In this document: positions 55,313 through 64,000 of the stretch, piece after piece
Layout: every line of letters starts with the position of its first letter
Position numbering within the stretch: the stretch's first letter is position 1
Source: Glycomyces sp. TRM65418
GTDB taxonomy: Bacteria > Actinomycetota > Actinomycetes > Mycobacteriales > Micromonosporaceae
NCBI RefSeq assembly: GCF_019710475.1
Contig: NZ_JAJFAX010000001.1
Location: 744,001 to 808,000 of the forward strand
DNA length: 64,000 nt
Direction: 5' to 3'
Program-made: the position numbers and the translations under genes
Notes under the pieces: model-generated
Databases searched by the model: none
The model's input: the letters and a program-made list of their open reading frames with translations, nothing else
What the model was told of the DNA's origin: nothing

Positions 55313-55609
55313 CTATTCGTCTTCGGGGCCGAAGACGCGCCGTCTGGCGCTGAGGAGCTCCACTTCGGGACGTCCCGCGACATGGTGCTCGCAGGCGTCC
55401 AGGATCTCCTGCACGTGCCGATGGTCGCCGGCCACGGCGGCGACGCCGACGGTGGTGCGGCCGTGGACCTCCTGGTCGCCGACCTCGGCCACCGCGACCT
55501 CGTACTTCCGCAGCGAGGCGACGATCGGGCGCACATAGGAGCGCTTGGCCTTCAGCGAGCGGACGTCCGAGGGCAGGAGCAGGTCGAATTCGGCGCATCC
55601 GGTGAACAC
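55313..55609 (-). CDS. ylxP: DUF503/YlxP-like protein
   Basis: A 98-residue DUF503 (YlxP) protein. The start V-F-T-G-C-A-E-F-D-L-L-L-P and the S-L-K-A-K-R-S-Y-V block are diagnostic. YlxP is usually encoded between infB and rbfA and has been connected with 30S assembly, but its function is not firmly known. Here infB does not adjoin it: a methyltransferase and three plus-strand genes lie between. Confidence 0.9.
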   Translation of the reverse strand: MFTGCAEFDLLLPSDVRSLKAKRSYVRPIVASLRKYEVAVAEVGDQEVHGRTTVGVAAVAGDHRHVQEILDACEHHVAGRPEVELLSARRRVFGPEDE

Positions 55610-55781
55610 CGCTCTAGATTACGCGTCGCCGCCGACATCCCCAATATCTTTGCGTCCGCCGGAAAACACCGGTTTCGCGACCTCCGTCACGGGTACTGTC
55701 ACCTTGGGCCGGTCAGACGTGCCCAGCGCGAGCTCGCGCGCCCCCTCGGCGCGCGAGGACCGCCGAGGAGACGGAGGAACC

Positions 55782-56312
55782 ATGTCGACACCGCAAGGCG
55801 GGTGGGACGGGAACTACCAGGAGCCGACGAGGCGGTACCCGGCGGCGGCCGAGCCGCGGTCCGGGGAGCGTCCGTCGGTCGCGGCGGGAAAGCTGTGGGC
55901 GGGCGGATTCGGGACCGCCGTGGTCGCGGCGCTCGTCGCGCTCGTGGGGATCCTCCTGGTGCGCGGAGTTCTCGGGATCCATATCCTCTCGCCGTCGGAC
56001 GCGGGCGCCTACGGCGACGCGTCCACCACGACCTACGCGTTCGGCGCGTTCGCGGTGGCGATCCTCGCCACCGGCGTCGTGCACCTCCTGCTGCTGCTCA
56101 TGCCGCGGCCGATGAGCTTCTTCACCTGGATCATGCTCCTGCTGATCGCCGTGGGCGTGCTCATCCCGTTCACCGTCGTCGCCGAGCTGGAATCGCAGAT
56201 CGCGACGGCCGCGATCAACCTGGTCATCGGCATCTGCATTCTCAGCCTGCTCAATTCCGTCGCGGGGATCGCCACGCGCGATCCGCGCGCTCCGGGGGCC
56301 GGCGTGGCGTAG
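55782..56312 (+). CDS. DUF6069-like four-helix membrane protein
   Basis: A 176-residue membrane protein with four hydrophobic helices (about 38-62, 85-106, 112-134, 140-160) after a 35-residue polar N-terminus rich in Pro, Arg and Gly. The helix order resembles the DUF6069 family common in Actinobacteria; function unknown. GGAGGAACC directly before the ATG is a strong ribosome site. It is the first of three plus-strand genes inserted in the translation cluster, and a terminator separates it from the histidine kinase. Confidence 0.75.
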   Translation: MSTPQGGWDGNYQEPTRRYPAAAEPRSGERPSVAAGKLWAGGFGTAVVAALVALVGILLVRGVLGIHILSPSDAGAYGDASTTTYAFGAFAVAILATGVVHLLLLLMPRPMSFFTWIMLLLIAVGVLIPFTVVAELESQIATAAINLVIGICILSLLNSVAGIATRDPRAPGAGVA

Positions 56313-56356
56313 GCCGACGCCGAGGTAGGGCTGTCCCTACCCTGAAGACACAGGAC

Positions 56357-56385
56357 GGCCGGGTCGTGGCGACGACCCGGCCTTT
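56357..56385 (+). terminator. Rho-independent terminator before histidine kinase
   Basis: GGCCGGGTCGT (56357-56367), GGCG, ACGACCCGGCC (56372-56382) then TTTCT: an 11-base-pair stem with a short U-tract ending the DUF6069 transcript. Confidence 0.8.
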
Positions 56386-56386
56386 C

Positions 56387-56398
56387 TAGTGTTGACGT
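56387..56398 (+). promoter_or_regulatory. Possible leaderless start of histidine kinase gene
   Basis: TAGTGT (56387-56392) precedes the ATG by six bases and there is no Shine-Dalgarno, so the mRNA may start at the ATG itself. The -35 region would fall in the terminator stem. Speculative. Confidence 0.35.
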
Positions 56399-57661
56399 AT
56401 GCGAAAAACCCTGCGGCAATTGGGCGTCGACACCGGTTATCTCCTGTCGATGCTGTTCATTGCCCTGCCCTCCTTCATCATCGGCGTCGTCGGCACGGCG
56501 CTCGGCGTCGGCACCGCCGTCATCTGGATCGGCGTGCCGATCGCCGCGGCCACCCTCTTCGCGATGCGCGGCATGTCCGCGGCCGGACGGGCGATGCTCC
56601 CGGCGGTCCTGCGCCGCGAACTCCCCCGCCCCCGGTACAAGCGGGCGCCCGCGGAGGCCTCGGGGCTGCGCCGCTTCCTGACGATCCTCACCGACGGGCA
56701 GTCCTGGCTCAACGTGCTGTGGGCCGTCGCCGTCCTGCCGATCGCCGTGGCGGGCTTCGCGATCGCCGTCGCCTGGTGGGCGGCGACCCTCGGGGCGCTG
56801 CTGTACCCGGGCTACATGTGGATCATCGAACTCGCCACCAGCGACGGCACCGACGGGCTCGAGTACGCCACGAGGTGGCTCGGGTGGGGCGACTCGTACC
56901 TGGCCCGATCGGTCGTCGCGGTGACCGGCGGCGTGATCATGGCGCTGACGCTCGTCCCGGTCCTCCGCGGCATGGCGCTCGCCCAGGCGTTCGTCGGCAA
57001 GGGCATGCTCACGTCCATCAGCGGCCTGCACGAGCGGATCGACCAGCTCGAGGAGTCCCGCGACGCCGCGACCTCCGCCGAAGCGGACGCGTTGCGCCGC
57101 ATCGAGCGTGACATCCACGACGGCCCGCAGCAGCGCCTGGTGGGCCTCGGGATGGAGCTGTCGCGGGTCAAGCGCCAGCTGGCGACGAATCCCGAAGCGG
57201 CGCAGGAGACGCTGGAGGCGGCGATCGCCCAGACCCGCGAGACGATCGACGAGCTCCGGTCCCTCTCCAGGGGCATCGCCCCGCCGATCCTCACCGACCG
57301 CGGCCTCGACGCGGCGCTGGCGGCCCTCGCGGCGCGCTCGCTCGTGCCCGTGGAGTTGGAGACGAACCTCGATGGCCGCTACCGGGCGTCGGTGGAGAGC
57401 ACGGTGTACTTCGTGACCGCGGAGTGCCTCACCAACATCGCCAAGCACTCGCAGGCGACCAAAGCGACGGTGGCGGTCGAGGACTGGGGGGATAGGCTGG
57501 TGCTCTCGGTCGGCGACAACGGGGTCGGGGGCGCGCACGTCTCGAAGGGACACGGGCTCTCGGGCCTCGCCGACCGGGTCAAAGCCGTCGAGGGGCAATG
57601 GACCATCGACTCCCCCGACGGCGGTCCGACCGTGATCGTCGTGGAGGTTCCGTGCACATGA
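56399..57661 (+). CDS. Histidine kinase with sensor domain (HisKA_3)
   Basis: A 420-residue NarL-class sensor kinase. The N-terminal half is a multi-helix membrane sensor domain (about residues 1-205) with P-S-F-I-I-G-V-V-G-T and A-L-L-Y-P-G-Y-M-W segments, as in actinobacterial sensor-domain kinases. A HisKA_3 region holds R-D-I-H-D-G-P-Q-Q-R-L with the phosphorylated His near 240; the ATPase domain has E-C-L-T-N-I-A-K-H and G-D-N-G-V-G-G. The start lacks a ribosome site. It is followed by a NarL-type response regulator, its probable partner, after 59 bases. The signal is unknown. Confidence 0.92.
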   Translation: MRKTLRQLGVDTGYLLSMLFIALPSFIIGVVGTALGVGTAVIWIGVPIAAATLFAMRGMSAAGRAMLPAVLRRELPRPRYKRAPAEASGLRRFLTILTDGQSWLNVLWAVAVLPIAVAGFAIAVAWWAATLGALLYPGYMWIIELATSDGTDGLEYATRWLGWGDSYLARSVVAVTGGVIMALTLVPVLRGMALAQAFVGKGMLTSISGLHERIDQLEESRDAATSAEADALRRIERDIHDGPQQRLVGLGMELSRVKRQLATNPEAAQETLEAAIAQTRETIDELRSLSRGIAPPILTDRGLDAALAALAARSLVPVELETNLDGRYRASVESTVYFVTAECLTNIAKHSQATKATVAVEDWGDRLVLSVGDNGVGGAHVSKGHGLSGLADRVKAVEGQWTIDSPDGGPTVIVVEVPCT

Positions 57662-57720
57662 CCAGCGTTGAGCCCTGTTCGGGACGAGGCCCGCGCCTCG
57701 CCGTTCGGGTGAGGTGACCG

Positions 57721-58368
57721 GTGCGGGTAGTGGTCGCCGATGACGCGGTGCTCATCCGCTCGGGGCTGGTCCGGCTTCTGGAGGAGTTCGGCTGCGAAGT
57801 GGTCGCCGAGGTCGGCGACGGGGACGCCCTCGTGGAGGCCGTCGCCGAGCACCGGCCCGACGTGTCGGTGGTGGACGTGCGGATGCCGCCGTCCTTCACC
57901 GACGAAGGACTCCGAGCCGCGACTCGCGCCCGGGAACTCGTCCCGGGCGCGCCCGTGTTGATCCTGAGCCAGTACGTTGAGGTGTCCTATGCGGACGACC
58001 TGCTGGCGGATGCGCGGGGCGCCGTCGGCTACCTCCTCAAGGACCGCGTGATCGACGTGGACGACTTCATGGACTCGCTGAAGCGGGTCGCGGGCGGCGG
58101 CACGGTCTTCGACCCCGAGGTGGTCTCCCAGCTCATGGTGCGCCGCAGGAGGAACGACCCGGTGGCGACCCTGACCCCGCGCGAGAAGGAGGTGCTCGGC
58201 CTCATGGCCGAGGGCCACTCGAACAAGGCGATCGGCAAGAAGCTCTTCATCTCCGACGGGGCGGTGGAGAAGCACATCCGCAACATCTTCACCAAGCTGA
58301 CGTTGAGCAGCGAGGACGGCGACCACCACCGCCGTGTCAAAGCGGTGCTGGCCTACCTCCGCTCCTAG
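57721..58368 (+). CDS. NarL/LuxR-type response regulator
   Basis: A 215-residue response regulator. The receiver has Asp7-Asp8, the phosphorylated Asp52 (V-S-V-V-D-V-R-M-P-P) and the Lys in Y-L-L-K-D-R. The C-terminal LuxR-type helix-turn-helix has L-T-P-R-E-K-E-V-L-G-L-M-A-E-G-H-S-N-K-A-I and the K-H-I-R-N-I-F-T-K-L recognition helix. It is the cognate regulator of the kinase upstream. The start is GTG. Its TAG stop shares CTAG with the stop of the convergent methyltransferase gene. Confidence 0.93.
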   Translation: MRVVVADDAVLIRSGLVRLLEEFGCEVVAEVGDGDALVEAVAEHRPDVSVVDVRMPPSFTDEGLRAATRARELVPGAPVLILSQYVEVSYADDLLADARGAVGYLLKDRVIDVDDFMDSLKRVAGGGTVFDPEVVSQLMVRRRRNDPVATLTPREKEVLGLMAEGHSNKAIGKKLFISDGAVEKHIRNIFTKLTLSSEDGDHHRRVKAVLAYLRS

Positions 58369-59798
58369 GCGAGCGTGAGGAAGCCTCGTTCGATGAGGCG
58401 GCGGATCACGGGGTAGAGCTGGGCGTACAGCATGGCCGGCTCCGCCCCGTAGCCGTCGGCGAGGAGCCGGACCTGCAGGCGGACCTCCGCCTGTCCGTTG
58501 CAGCCGCCGAGGAATCCCACGATGAGCGGGTCGACCTCCTCGGCGTACCGCATGCCGTTCGCCTGCTGGAGCCATTGACGGTCGACGTCCCAGCCTTCCG
58601 CGCTCGGGGCGGCGACCTGCTGGAGCGCCACCCCCGCGGCCACGGTCAGCTTCGCCTGCCAGAGCGTCTCCGGTTCGAGGTCGCGCTCGCGCATCGCGAA
58701 CCAGTCCCCCACGCGGTCGCGCCACGGCGTCTCGACCGCGTGCCGGACGGCCTCGCAGACGATCTCGGTCGGGCCGTCGATCCTCCGGATGACGATGAAG
58801 CCGAAGCCGACGCCTTCGACGCCGTTGGCCTCGAACCAGTCGAGCCACCGCGCCGCCTGCTCGGCGTCGTGGCTCTCACCCGAGTCCCGCTGCCACGTGC
58901 GCACGTAGTCGAGCGGGTCGAGCACTTCGCGCTCCACTGCCCAGACCCGCGCTTCGGTCTCGGGGAACCAGGCGGCGACCCGCTCGCTCCAGTCCCGGCC
59001 CGCGACGTGCAGCCAGTTCGCGAGGAACTGCATCGTGCCGCCCGGGTTCAGGAGACTCGTCGAGGCGGCGGCGAGTTCGGCCGCGATGCCGTCGGCCTCG
59101 CGGCCGCCGTCCCGGTAGGTCCAGCCGCTCCCCGGGGCCGCGACCACGAACGGCGGGTTCGCGACGACCAGGTCGAAACGCCGGCCGGCCACGGGCTCCA
59201 GCAGGTCGCCCTGCAGCAGTTCGAGGTCGACGCCGTTGACGTCGGCGTTCAAGGCGGCGAACGCGAGGGCCCGCTCGCTCAGGTCCGTGGCGGTGACCGA
59301 CGCGGCCGGCAGCGCCAGGGCCTGCACGCCGCAGCCGGTGCCGATGTCGAGCGCGGTCGCTGCGCCGTCGTGCAGCGCGAGGTCCAAGAGGAGCTTGGAG
59401 GCGCCGCCGACGCCGAGCACGTGCTCCCGGTGCCGACCGCCCGTGGTGTTCGGGAGCTGGTCCGAGAACAGGATCCGGTCGCCCTCGAACTGGGCGCCCC
59501 ACCCGGCCGCGACCTCGTCGCCGACGGGTTCGAGCAGCCCGCAGCCCAGGGCCTCCTCGATGCCGAGGGGCGCGAAGGCCGCCGCGGCCGCGTCGCGTCC
59601 CACCGGGACGCCGATCACGAACAGGCGGGTCCACACCCCGAGCCGGTCGTCACCGCATCGGGCGAGGAGGGACCGGTAGTCGCCGCGGTCGGCCGCGTGC
59701 ACGGCCGCCGGACCGTAGACGGCCGACAGCGCGGCCCGGCTGAAGCCCTCTCGGGCCTCGCCGAGCCGCGCCGCGGCTTCGGTCGGGAGGAACCGCAC
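58365..59798 (-). CDS. SAM-dependent methyltransferase (small-domain family)
   Basis: A 477-residue class I methyltransferase. The SAM motif is [13 protein letters not shown], followed by V-V-A-N-P-P-F-V-V with the N-P-P-F target-atom motif used by N-methyltransferases that act on Gln, adenine or guanine in RNA or protein (PrmC/RlmG-type). N- and C-terminal extensions (about 140 and 190 residues) of unknown fold surround it, so it is longer than PrmC. GTG immediately follows the infB stop (TAA GTG), so it is probably translated with IF-2. The substrate is unknown; a ribosomal or translation-factor target is a reasonable guess from position. Confidence 0.85.
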   Translation of the reverse strand: MRFLPTEAAARLGEAREGFSRAALSAVYGPAAVHAADRGDYRSLLARCGDDRLGVWTRLFVIGVPVGRDAAAAAFAPLGIEEALGCGLLEPVGDEVAAGWGAQFEGDRILFSDQLPNTTGGRHREHVLGVGGASKLLLDLALHDGAATALDIGTGCGVQALALPAASVTATDLSERALAFAALNADVNGVDLELLQGDLLEPVAGRRFDLVVANPPFVVAAPGSGWTYRDGGREADGIAAELAAASTSLLNPGGTMQFLANWLHVAGRDWSERVAAWFPETEARVWAVEREVLDPLDYVRTWQRDSGESHDAEQAARWLDWFEANGVEGVGFGFIVIRRIDGPTEIVCEAVRHAVETPWRDRVGDWFAMRERDLEPETLWQAKLTVAAGVALQQVAAPSAEGWDVDRQWLQQANGMRYAEEVDPLIVGFLGGCNGQAEVRLQVRLLADGYGAEPAMLYAQLYPVIRRLIERGFLTLA

Positions 59799-62714
59799 TT
59801 AGTCGCGCGGCTTCTCGCGCATCTCGAAGGCTTCGATGATGTCGCCCTCTTCGATGTTGTTGTAGTTCTTCAAGGTGAAACCGCACTCGAAGCCCTCGCG
59901 GACCTCGGTGGCGTCGTCCTTGAACCGGCGCAGCGTGGCGATGGTCGTCTCGTGGACGACGGAGCCGTCCCGCATGAGGCGGACCTTCGCGTTGCGCTTG
60001 ATGACGCCGCTCGTGACGAGCGCACCGGCGATGTTGCCGAACTTCGAGGAGCGGAACACCTCGCGGATCTCGGCGGAGCCGAGCGCCACTTCCTCGTACT
60101 CGGGCTTGAGCATCCCCTTGAGCGCGGTCTCGATCTCTTCGATCGCCTGGTAGATGACCGTGTAGTACCGGACGTCCACCCCTTCGCGGTCGGCCATGTC
60201 GCGGACGCGACCCTCGGCCCGGACGTTGAAGGCGATGATCGTCGCCGACTCGCCGTCGCCGGCCGCGGCCAGGTTGACGTCGTTCTCGGTGACCGGACCG
60301 ACGCCGCGGTGGATGACCCGCAGCTGGACTTCCTCGGGGATCTCCAGTGCGACCAAGGCCTCTTCGAGCGCCTCGACCGAACCGGCGCCGTCGCCCTTGA
60401 TGATGAGCGAGAGCGTGGTGCGCTCGCCCTCGGCGATCTTGTCCATGAGGTTCTCGAGCGTGGTGCGCGAGGCGCGGGCCGCGTGCTGCGCCGCGCGGCG
60501 GCGAGCCTGCCGCTGCTCGGCGATCTGGCGGACCGTGCGGTCGTCGTCGGCGGCGAGGAACACGTCCCCCGCCATCGGGACGGACGCGAGGCCCTGCACC
60601 TGCACCGGGAACGACGGGGTCGCCTCGGTGACGCGGTTGCCGTCGGCGTCGAGCATCGCCCGGACGCGGCCGTGGGCCCCGCCGGCGACGATCGAGTCCC
60701 CGACGCGCAGCGTGCCCTTCTGGACCAGGACGCTCGCGACCGGGCCGCGGCCCTTGTCGAGGTGCGCCTCGATCGCGATGCCCTGCGCGTTGCCGGTCTC
60801 CGAGGCCTCGAGTTCGAGCGAGGCGTCGGCGGTCAGCAGCACCGCTTCGAGCAGTTCCGCGATGCCGATGCGCGGCTTGGCGGCCACGTCGACGAACATG
60901 GTCTGCCCGCCGTACTCCTCGGCGACCAGGCCGTACTCGGTCAGCTGCTGGCGGACCTTGTCCGGGTTGGCGTCCGGGAGGTCGACCTTGTTGACCGCGA
61001 CCACGACCGGGGCGCCGGCGGCGCTGGCGTGGTTGAGGGCCTCCACGGTCTGCGGCATGACGCCGTCGTCGGCCGCGACCACGAGCACCACGATGTCCGT
61101 GACGTTCGCGCCTCGGGCACGCATGGCGGTGAACGCCTCGTGGCCCGGGGTGTCGATGAAGGTGATCGCGCGGTCTTCGCCCTCGTGCTCGACGTGCACC
61201 TGGTAGGCGCCGATGTGCTGGGTGATGCCGCCCGCTTCGCCGGCGACGACGTTGGTGTGCCGGATGGCGTCCAGCAGCTTCGTCTTACCGTGGTCGACGT
61301 GGCCCATGACCGTGACGACGGGAGGACGCGAGACGAAGTCGTCCTTGTTCTCCTCGTCGAGGTCGATGCCGAACTGCGCGAGCAGCTCGCGGTCCTCCTC
61401 TTCGGGGGACACGATCTTGATGTCCCAGTCGAGGTGGGCGCCGAGCAGCTCGAAGGTCTCCTCGGGCACCGACTGCGTCGCGGTCACCATCTCGCCCAGG
61501 CCGAACAGCTCTTGGACGAGCGTGCCCGGCAGGGTGCCGATCTTGTCGGCGAAGTCCGAGAGCGACGCGCCGCGGGGCAGGCGGATGGTCTCGCCGTTGC
61601 CTCGGGGAGCGCCCGACTGCATCCTCGGCGCGGCGAGGTTGTCGAACTCCTGGCGCCGCTGACGACGCGACTTGCGGCTCTTGCCTCGGGGGCCGCCGCG
61701 ACCGAACGCGCCGGCCGCACCGCCGCCGCGGGCCTTGCCGCCGCCTGCGCGACCGCCGCCGCCGCGGTAGGGCGTGGGCGTGCCGGTCGAAGGACCGGAA
61801 CCCCCGGCGCCGGGGGCGCCGCCGCCGGAGCCGCCGAACGTGCCGCGGTAGTTGCCGCCACCGCCGCCGGGACGACCGCCGCCGCCACCGGGACGACCTG
61901 CGCCGCCACCGGGGCCGCCGCGACCGCCGCCGCGGGCGCCGCGGGCGCCGCCGCCGTCACGACCGCCGCCGGCCGGACGACCGGGCATCATGCCCGGGTT
62001 CGGACGCGGAGGCATCATGCGCGGGCTCGGGCGGGGACCGCCCGGGCGCTCGCCGCCGCCTTCAGCGGGGGCCGGACGCGCTTTGGAGCCGGCGCCGCCG
62101 GCGACGCCGAACGGGTTCTTGGGGCCGGGCTTCGGCGCGCCCGGACGGGCGGCCGGAGCGGGCTTGGGGCCGGGCTTCGGCGCGGCCGCGGCGCGCTTGG
62201 CGGCCTCGGCCTGCTCCTGCTGACGCTTGAGCAGCTCCTCGGCGCGCTTCTGCTCCGCGGCCACTTCGATGTCGCGGGCGGACGCCGGCTTCGCCTCGGC
62301 GGGCTGCGGCGCGGCCGGGGCCTTGGGGCCCGGCTTCGGGGCCGCGGGAGCGGCCGCACCCGGCTTCGGGGCGGCCTTCTTGGCCTTCTTGGCCTCGGCT
62401 TCGGCCTTCGCCTCGGACTTGGCGTCGACCTTGGCCTGCATGATCTTGGACGGGCTCGGTGCCGCCGGGCGCGGACCCTTGGGGGCCGCCGCCTTCGCGG
62501 GCTCGGGCGTCGGGGACTCGTTGTTCCCGGCCGACGCTGCCGGGGCGCCCTGTGCGGCGTCGTACTCCTGCCGCAGCCGACGCGCCACCGGCGCTTCGAC
62601 CGTGCTCGACGCTGACTTCACGAACTCCCCCATGTCCCCGAGCTTCGCGAGCAGTTCTTTGCTCGTCGTGCCCAGTTCCTTGGCAAGTTCATGTACGCGG
62701 GGCTTTGCTGCCAC
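59799..62714 (-). CDS. infB: Translation initiation factor IF-2
   Basis: A 971-residue IF-2 that brings fMet-tRNA to the 30S subunit and drives subunit joining with GTP. The N-domain [15 protein letters not shown] is at the start. A long Pro/Ala/Lys- then Gly/Arg-rich disordered region (about 50-350) follows, then the G domain with [10 protein letters not shown] near residue 470, N-K-V-D and the C1/C2 domains. GTG at 62714 is preferred: GAGGAG lies six bases upstream; the TTG at 62726 is part of that site. It is cotranscribed with ylxR and nusA. Confidence 0.95.
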   Translation of the reverse strand: MAAKPRVHELAKELGTTSKELLAKLGDMGEFVKSASSTVEAPVARRLRQEYDAAQGAPAASAGNNESPTPEPAKAAAPKGPRPAAPSPSKIMQAKVDAKSEAKAEAEAKKAKKAAPKPGAAAPAAPKPGPKAPAAPQPAEAKPASARDIEVAAEQKRAEELLKRQQEQAEAAKRAAAAPKPGPKPAPAARPGAPKPGPKNPFGVAGGAGSKARPAPAEGGGERPGGPRPSPRMMPPRPNPGMMPGRPAGGGRDGGGARGARGGGRGGPGGGAGRPGGGGGRPGGGGGNYRGTFGGSGGGAPGAGGSGPSTGTPTPYRGGGGRAGGGKARGGGAAGAFGRGGPRGKSRKSRRQRRQEFDNLAAPRMQSGAPRGNGETIRLPRGASLSDFADKIGTLPGTLVQELFGLGEMVTATQSVPEETFELLGAHLDWDIKIVSPEEEDRELLAQFGIDLDEENKDDFVSRPPVVTVMGHVDHGKTKLLDAIRHTNVVAGEAGGITQHIGAYQVHVEHEGEDRAITFIDTPGHEAFTAMRARGANVTDIVVLVVAADDGVMPQTVEALNHASAAGAPVVVAVNKVDLPDANPDKVRQQLTEYGLVAEEYGGQTMFVDVAAKPRIGIAELLEAVLLTADASLELEASETGNAQGIAIEAHLDKGRGPVASVLVQKGTLRVGDSIVAGGAHGRVRAMLDADGNRVTEATPSFPVQVQGLASVPMAGDVFLAADDDRTVRQIAEQRQARRRAAQHAARASRTTLENLMDKIAEGERTTLSLIIKGDGAGSVEALEEALVALEIPEEVQLRVIHRGVGPVTENDVNLAAAGDGESATIIAFNVRAEGRVRDMADREGVDVRYYTVIYQAIEEIETALKGMLKPEYEEVALGSAEIREVFRSSKFGNIAGALVTSGVIKRNAKVRLMRDGSVVHETTIATLRRFKDDATEVREGFECGFTLKNYNNIEEGDIIEAFEMREKPRD

Positions 62715-62794
62715 TGCACTCCTCAATTCGAGGTCGTACGGGCAGCGCCCGCCGACCTTATCTACCGACTAGCAACGTGTTCATTCGAAGAACT

Positions 62795-63169
62795 TCATCG
62801 CGTGGTCTTCATTCGGTCTCTACCTGCTTCGTGTGCGGGAGCCGGCCTCTCGGCCGACTCCGACTCGACATGGGTTCGCACCGCGGCGACGTCTGCCGGT
62901 CCCTCGATTCTGAGGGCCCGAGCGAACGCACGCTTACGAACTGCCTGTTCAAGGCAGTTCAGGTCGTGGTGCACATGGGCTCCGCGGCCGCTGAGGCGGC
63001 GCTGCGGGTCCGGAACCAGGCGGTTCTGGGAACCCTCAGAGCGTTGAACGACGACGCGCAGCAGCTCGGAGGCCGATGCGCGTCTGCGGCATCCCACACA
63101 GGTGCGGACTACCGCAGCGTCACGTTGCGATCCGATGTTCAGTCTACCTCCCAGACCGTCGACCGCCAC
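62795..63169 (-). CDS. ylxR: YlxR/DUF448 RNA-binding protein
   Basis: A protein of about 124 residues with the YlxR core [18 protein letters not shown]... G-R-G-A-H-V-H-H. YlxR proteins in the nusA-infB cluster bind RNA. The start is unclear: GTG 63169 overlaps the nusA end by 26 bases and its ribosome site is distant, whereas a CTG at 63142 lies four bases after GGGAGG and gives a length closer to the family. A C-terminal tail of about 35 residues is unconserved. Confidence 0.8.
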   Translation of the reverse strand: MAVDGLGGRLNIGSQRDAAVVRTCVGCRRRASASELLRVVVQRSEGSQNRLVPDPQRRLSGRGAHVHHDLNCLEQAVRKRAFARALRIEGPADVAAVRTHVESESAERPAPAHEAGRDRMKTTR

Positions 63170-64000
63170 CGGCCGGGCCGGTCTCCTCCTTCGTACCGCC
63201 CGACACATGCGCATCCGACTTGATGTCGATGCGCCAGCCGGTGAGGCGCGCGGCGAGCCGCGCGTTCTGGCCTTCGCGGCCGATCGCCAGCGACAACTGG
63301 TAGTCCGGGACGACCACCTCAGTGGAGCGGGTCGCCTCGTCGACCACCCGCACCGACAGGGTCTTCGCCGGGGACAGGGCGTTCGCGACGAAGCGGGCGG
63401 GGTCGGCGTCCCAGTCGACGATGTCGATCTTCTCGCCGCCCAGCTCGCTCATGACCGCGCGCACGCGCGAGCCCATCGGGCCGATGCACGCGCCCTTGGC
63501 GTTGACGTCCTTCGTTGTGGCGCGCACCGCGATCTTGGAACGGTGACCGGCCTCACGCGCGATCGCGGGGATCTCCACCGCGCCCTCGTCGATCTCGGGG
63601 ACCTCGAACGCGAAGAGCTTCTTGACCAATGCGGGGTGGGTGCGCGACAGCGTGATCTGCGGGCCGCGGGCGGTGCGGTTCACCTGGATGACGATCGCGC
63701 GCAGCCGCTTGCCGTGCTCGTAGTTCTCGCCGGGCACCTGCTCGTTGAGCGGCAGCGTGGCCTCGATCTTGCCGAGGTCCACGGTGACGATGCCGCGCTC
63801 GTTGCGCTCCCCGTGCGCCTGGACGACACCGGTGACGATGTCGCCCTCCTTGCCGGAGTACTCGCCGTAGTTCACCTCGTCCGCGGCCTCGCGCAGCCGC
63901 TGCAGGATGACCTGCTTCGCGGTCTGGGCCGCGATGCGGCCGAAGCCCTCGGGGGTGTCGTCGCGCTCGGAGACGACCTCGCCCTCTTCGTTCAACACTG
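63144..64000 (-). CDS. nusA: Transcription factor NusA, partial (N-terminus beyond right edge)
   Basis: About 285 residues of NusA; the first 50 or so lie beyond the window edge, and the frame is open to 64000. The S1 domain is present near [13 protein letters not shown], followed by KH1 (K-I-A-V-R-A-T... [15 protein letters not shown]) and KH2 ([21 protein letters not shown]). There is no C-terminal acidic repeat domain, as in other actinobacteria. It modulates pausing, termination and antitermination by RNA polymerase. Confidence 0.93.
   Translation of the reverse strand, partial: VLNEEGEVVSERDDTPEGFGRIAAQTAKQVILQRLREAADEVNYGEYSGKEGDIVTGVVQAHGERNERGIVTVDLGKIEATLPLNEQVPGENYEHGKRLRAIVIQVNRTARGPQITLSRTHPALVKKLFAFEVPEIDEGAVEIPAIAREAGHRSKIAVRATTKDVNAKGACIGPMGSRVRAVMSELGGEKIDIVDWDADPARFVANALSPAKTLSVRVVDEATRSTEVVVPDYQLSLAIGREGQNARLAARLTGWRIDIKSDAHVSGGTKEETGPAGGGRRSGR

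Noticed and set aside
55158-55598. Arg-rich open frame over the ylxP region
   Set aside because: Shadow of ylxP in another frame.
58575-62615. Very long plus-strand frame antisense to infB and the methyltransferase
   Set aside because: No recognisable domain, no ribosome site, and both minus-strand genes are certain.

Overview
The window is about 70% G+C and reads as one continuous stretch of actinomycete chromosome. The evidence is actinobacteria-specific genes (DUF3145, the DUF5130 pair, HelR, a PASTA kinase, a mycothiol-type DsbA protein), many GTG/TTG starts, and a gene order that follows the mycobacterial pepN - DUF5130 - HNH - glbO - thioesterase - ettA neighbourhood. My guess is a Glycomyces/Stackebrandtia-like bacterium, but the family is inference. 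I found no insertion sequence, prophage, CRISPR array, tRNA or rRNA.

1-10.4 kb is accessory: a secreted protein cut by the left edge, an orphan sugar-binding lipoprotein, a metallo-beta-lactamase-fold hydrolase, a vanadium-haloperoxidase-like protein, a MarR regulator facing an EamA exporter/oxidoreductase/cupin cluster across an unusual four-unit operator array, a DrrAB-type ABC exporter and a small membrane protein. 10.5-25.8 kb holds hrpA, a Cu-only superoxide dismutase-like lipoprotein, an ABC-F protein with a structured leader, a chitin/cellulose-active AA10 monooxygenase, two NSS transporters with a 36-residue MetS subunit between them, the RNA polymerase recycling factor helR and a four-PASTA kinase.

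25.8-31.5 kb runs mostly on the minus strand (pyrE, a PhyH dioxygenase, an atypical membrane kinase, rpiB, a DUF1015 protein). 31.6-42.6 kb is the conserved block: pepN, a membrane protein, the DUF5130/small membrane protein pair, an HNH nuclease, mscS, glbO, a YbjN protein, a thioesterase and ettA. 42.8-48.8 kb is a plus-strand trehalose unit: otsA, a fused trehalose-phosphatase/GH15 hydrolase and a kinase with an external fibronectin III domain.

48.9-64 kb carries a DUF3145 protein, a monothiol DsbA/nitroreductase-like protein, an AraC regulator and the translation cluster nusA-ylxR-infB ... ylxP-rbfA-(MATE)-truB on the minus strand. That cluster is split between infB and ylxP by a methyltransferase that abuts infB and by three plus-strand genes (DUF6069 membrane protein, histidine kinase, response regulator). 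G+C-rich perfect hairpins act as probable terminators at most operon ends. Only one, at 48.95 kb, has a classical U-tract of any length; the hairpin at 56.37 kb has a short one.

The most unusual non-coding signals are the MarR array (5582-5635), the ABC-F leader (16673-16847), an 80%-identical 55-bp repeat pair between araC and truB (52011-52191), a 29-bp tandem duplication across the glbO stop codon (38669-38735) and a 26-bp repeat pair at 36048-36110.
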